From positions 1 to 42,147 of the forward strand of contig JAOUOP010000065.1 in the NCBI GenBank assembly GCA_029880325.1: a stretch of 42,147 nt of DNA. The letters run 5' to 3'. The position numbers and the translations under genes were made by a program. The notes below the pieces were generated by a model. The model worked only from the letters and a program-made list of their open reading frames with translations, was not told the origin of the DNA and made no database searches. Positions 40,582-42,147 of the stretch are shown here, one piece after another. This DNA is from Myxococcales bacterium. GTDB lineage: Bacteria > Myxococcota_A > Polyangia > Polyangiales > JAFGIB01. The first letter of the stretch is position 1. Every line of letters starts with the position of its first letter.

Positions 40582-41598
40582 TCAGTCTTCCCGCGTGTCT
40601 TGCGCAGAGTCTTGGGCAGAGTCTTCAGGTGCATCGGGCTCGACTTCGAGCGATGCGTGGGTGCCGCCGCCGGCCTCGGCGACCCACTCCTTGACACGCG
40701 CCGGGTCGTCGGTCCAGCCGCGCGTTACCTTGACCCAAAGTTTGAGAAAGACGCGTTCCTCGAGCATTTCCTCGATCGAGCGGCGGGCGTCGCTGCCGAT
40801 GGCTTTCAGACGCTGTCCGCCCTTGCCGATCAGGATGCCCTTGTGGGCGGGCTTGTCGACCACCACCGTGGCCTCGATGCGGACCAGGCCCTGCTCGCGG
40901 CGGAAGCTGTCGACCACCACGGCGACCGAGTAGGGCACTTCCTGTTGCGTGTGCTCGATCACCGCCTCGCGCACGAACTCGGCGGCGAAGAAGCGTTCCG
41001 GGCGGTCGGTGACCTGCTCGGGATCGTAGCGCAGGCCCTCGGGCAGCTGCTCGCCGATGGCGTCGATCAGCGGGTCCAGGCCCGAGCCCCGGCGCGCCGA
41101 GATGGGCACCATGGCGGCGAAGTCGTGTAGCTTCGACAGCTGTTCCAGAAGCGGCAACAGCAGTGACTTGTCGCCCACGCGGTCGACCTTGTTGATGGCC
41201 AGGATCAGCGGCCGCCCGTCGCCCTCAAGACCCTGCAGCAGCACGCGTTCCTCGGGGCCGATCAGCGAATCGATGCGCGCCTGGCGGTCGACGGCCAGCA
41301 TCAGCAGCACCACATCGGCGCGCATCAGCCCGCCCTTGGCGTCCTCGAGCAGCGCCCTTCCGAGCGCGCTGCCCGGCCGGTGCAGTCCCGGCGTGTCGAG
41401 CAGTGCGATCTGCAGCGGCGGCTCGGCGCGCGTGTAGAGGCCCAGGATCAGGTTGCGCGTGGTCTGGGGTTTGGGGGTGGCGATCGCAAGCTTTTGCCCG
41501 AGCAGGGCGTTGAGCAGCGTGGACTTGCCGACGTTGGCACGACCGACGATGGCGCAGCTGCCGCTGCGTCCCGTGGTCGGGGGTGGGGATGTGGACAT
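40582..41598 (-). CDS. GTPase Era
   Basis: This is a 338-residue essential GTPase that binds 16S rRNA during 30S maturation. G1 is GRANVGKS (19-26), switch I is TPKPQTTRN, G3 is DTPGLH, and G4 is NKVD. The C-terminal KH domain has IGKGGQRLKAIG for RNA binding. A C-terminal tail of about 45 residues beyond the usual end is acidic and carries the repeat DSAQDSAQD. It is followed by der after five bases. Only 15 bases separate its ATG from that of the divergent gene at 41614, so promoter elements must lie inside one of the coding regions. Confidence 0.96.
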   Translation of the reverse strand: MSTSPPPTTGRSGSCAIVGRANVGKSTLLNALLGQKLAIATPKPQTTRNLILGLYTRAEPPLQIALLDTPGLHRPGSALGRALLEDAKGGLMRADVVLLMLAVDRQARIDSLIGPEERVLLQGLEGDGRPLILAINKVDRVGDKSLLLPLLEQLSKLHDFAAMVPISARRGSGLDPLIDAIGEQLPEGLRYDPEQVTDRPERFFAAEFVREAVIEHTQQEVPYSVAVVVDSFRREQGLVRIEATVVVDKPAHKGILIGKGGQRLKAIGSDARRSIEEMLEERVFLKLWVKVTRGWTDDPARVKEWVAEAGGGTHASLEVEPDAPEDSAQDSAQDTRED

Positions 41599-41613
41599 CG
41601 CGGCGCAATATAC

Positions 41614-42147
41614 ATGCGTGCCTTGACCCCGGAAGGGGCGCGGCCGAATCTGCGGCCGATGGGAGTGATCGCGATCCTCTTGGGCGTGACCTCGTTCGTC
41701 GCCACCGGCCTCGGTGTGCTGCTGACGCCGGTGCCGGTCGTGGGCGCCATTTTCGCCTTCGGCGCCCCGGTGCTGGCGCTTTCGGGCGTGATTTTGGGCG
41801 GGCGCGCCATGGGCGAGGCGCGGCGCCAGGGGCGCGGGGAGGGCACGCCCCTGGCGGGCGTGATCGTCAGCGCCCTGGCTTTCATTCCGGCGTTGCTGAC
41901 GGCGGTGACCTGCGGCGTATGCAACGCCATGTGCTCGAACGAATTGCGCGATCAGGGCGGTTTTCGCATTCGGCAGGGCTTTCCCTTCGATCGGGACGGC
42001 GGCGTGGCGCTGCCGCCGCTGCCACCGTTTCCCTCCCGCGCTCCGGACACGGTGGCTCCGGTCGATGCGGGCGTGATGGCGCCGCCGTCGGCTCCCGCCC
42101 GGGGCTCCCAGCCCGCTCAGCCCGCCCAGCCCGATCCCCCCCCCCCC
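41614..42147 (+). CDS. partial membrane protein, open at the right edge (DUF4190-like)
   Basis: 178 codons without a stop run into the window end. The N-terminal half has two or three hydrophobic helices (MGVIAILLGVTSFVATGLGV, then AIFAFGAPVLALSGVILGGR, and IVSALAFIPALLTAVT), like small DUF4190-type membrane proteins. A Cys cluster (CGVCNAMC) and a Pro/Ala/Gln-rich tail follow. The ATG at 41659 (MGVIAIL) is an alternative start that would relieve the tight spacing to era. The function is unknown. Confidence 0.6.
   Translation, partial: MRALTPEGARPNLRPMGVIAILLGVTSFVATGLGVLLTPVPVVGAIFAFGAPVLALSGVILGGRAMGEARRQGRGEGTPLAGVIVSALAFIPALLTAVTCGVCNAMCSNELRDQGGFRIRQGFPFDRDGGVALPPLPPFPSRAPDTVAPVDAGVMAPPSAPARGSQPAQPAQPDPPPP

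Overview
The window is GC-rich, gene-dense bacterial chromosome. Its protein repertoire points to a Myxococcota-type (former deltaproteobacterial) organism. Evidence for this is the many lipoproteins with Asp/Ala/Gly-rich linkers, a choice-of-anchor-L surface protein with a MYXO-CTERM-like tail, an OmpA protein with thrombospondin-3 repeats, a eukaryotic-type Ser/Thr kinase, an FHA-domain sigma-54 activator, and two PilZ proteins. The taxonomic placement is inference from gene style; there is no rRNA or tRNA in the window.

Layout. Positions 1-336 hold only a tandem repeat resembling an insertion-sequence end. At 337-3949 a minus-strand group encodes a HAD phosphatase, a cytochrome P450, a TauD-type dioxygenase and a GNAT acetyltransferase. 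At 4036-6243 lie a membrane-anchored metzincin-like protease and a ferredoxin/flavin reductase fusion. At 6706-10011 is a giant fusion of two surface proteins, with an internal sorting signal and a second signal peptide. Then come a Cys-cluster protein, an HtrA-like protease and alanine racemase (10068-13075). A tightly coupled five-gene signalling operon follows (13278-20716): Ser/Thr kinase, TPR/PEGA-like protein, GLUG lipoprotein, FHA/sigma-54 activator and a protease-like lipoprotein lacking catalytic residues. Positions 20717-21311 contain a decayed PP2C phosphatase/kinase gene. Next are an amidohydrolase, a lipoprotein and a MATE exporter (21441-25817).

The most interesting block is 25819-34067. 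An RpoH-like sigma factor, a B12-binding radical SAM protein, a heme-oxygenase-like diiron oxidase and a Tat-exported metallo-beta-lactamase-fold hydrolase form one minus-strand operon, with ATGA overlaps or an 11-base gap. Directly upstream on the same strand is a MerR-type regulator with the complete CarH photoreceptor signature (W-x9-E-H and E-x-H-x2-G). An HSL-type esterase is divergent from it, and an acyl-CoA ligase follows. I infer a light- and B12-sensing circuit controlling a dedicated sigma factor and an uncharacterised, possibly lipid-directed, oxidative pathway. I know of no described system with this exact gene set, but no search was possible.

The right end (34223-42147) carries a HEAT-repeat lipoprotein, two PilZ proteins flanking two small lipoproteins (one a glutaredoxin-like protein), the era-der GTPase pair, and a membrane protein cut by the window edge. 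Hairpins lie between several convergent genes. No CRISPR array, intact mobile element or RNA gene was seen.
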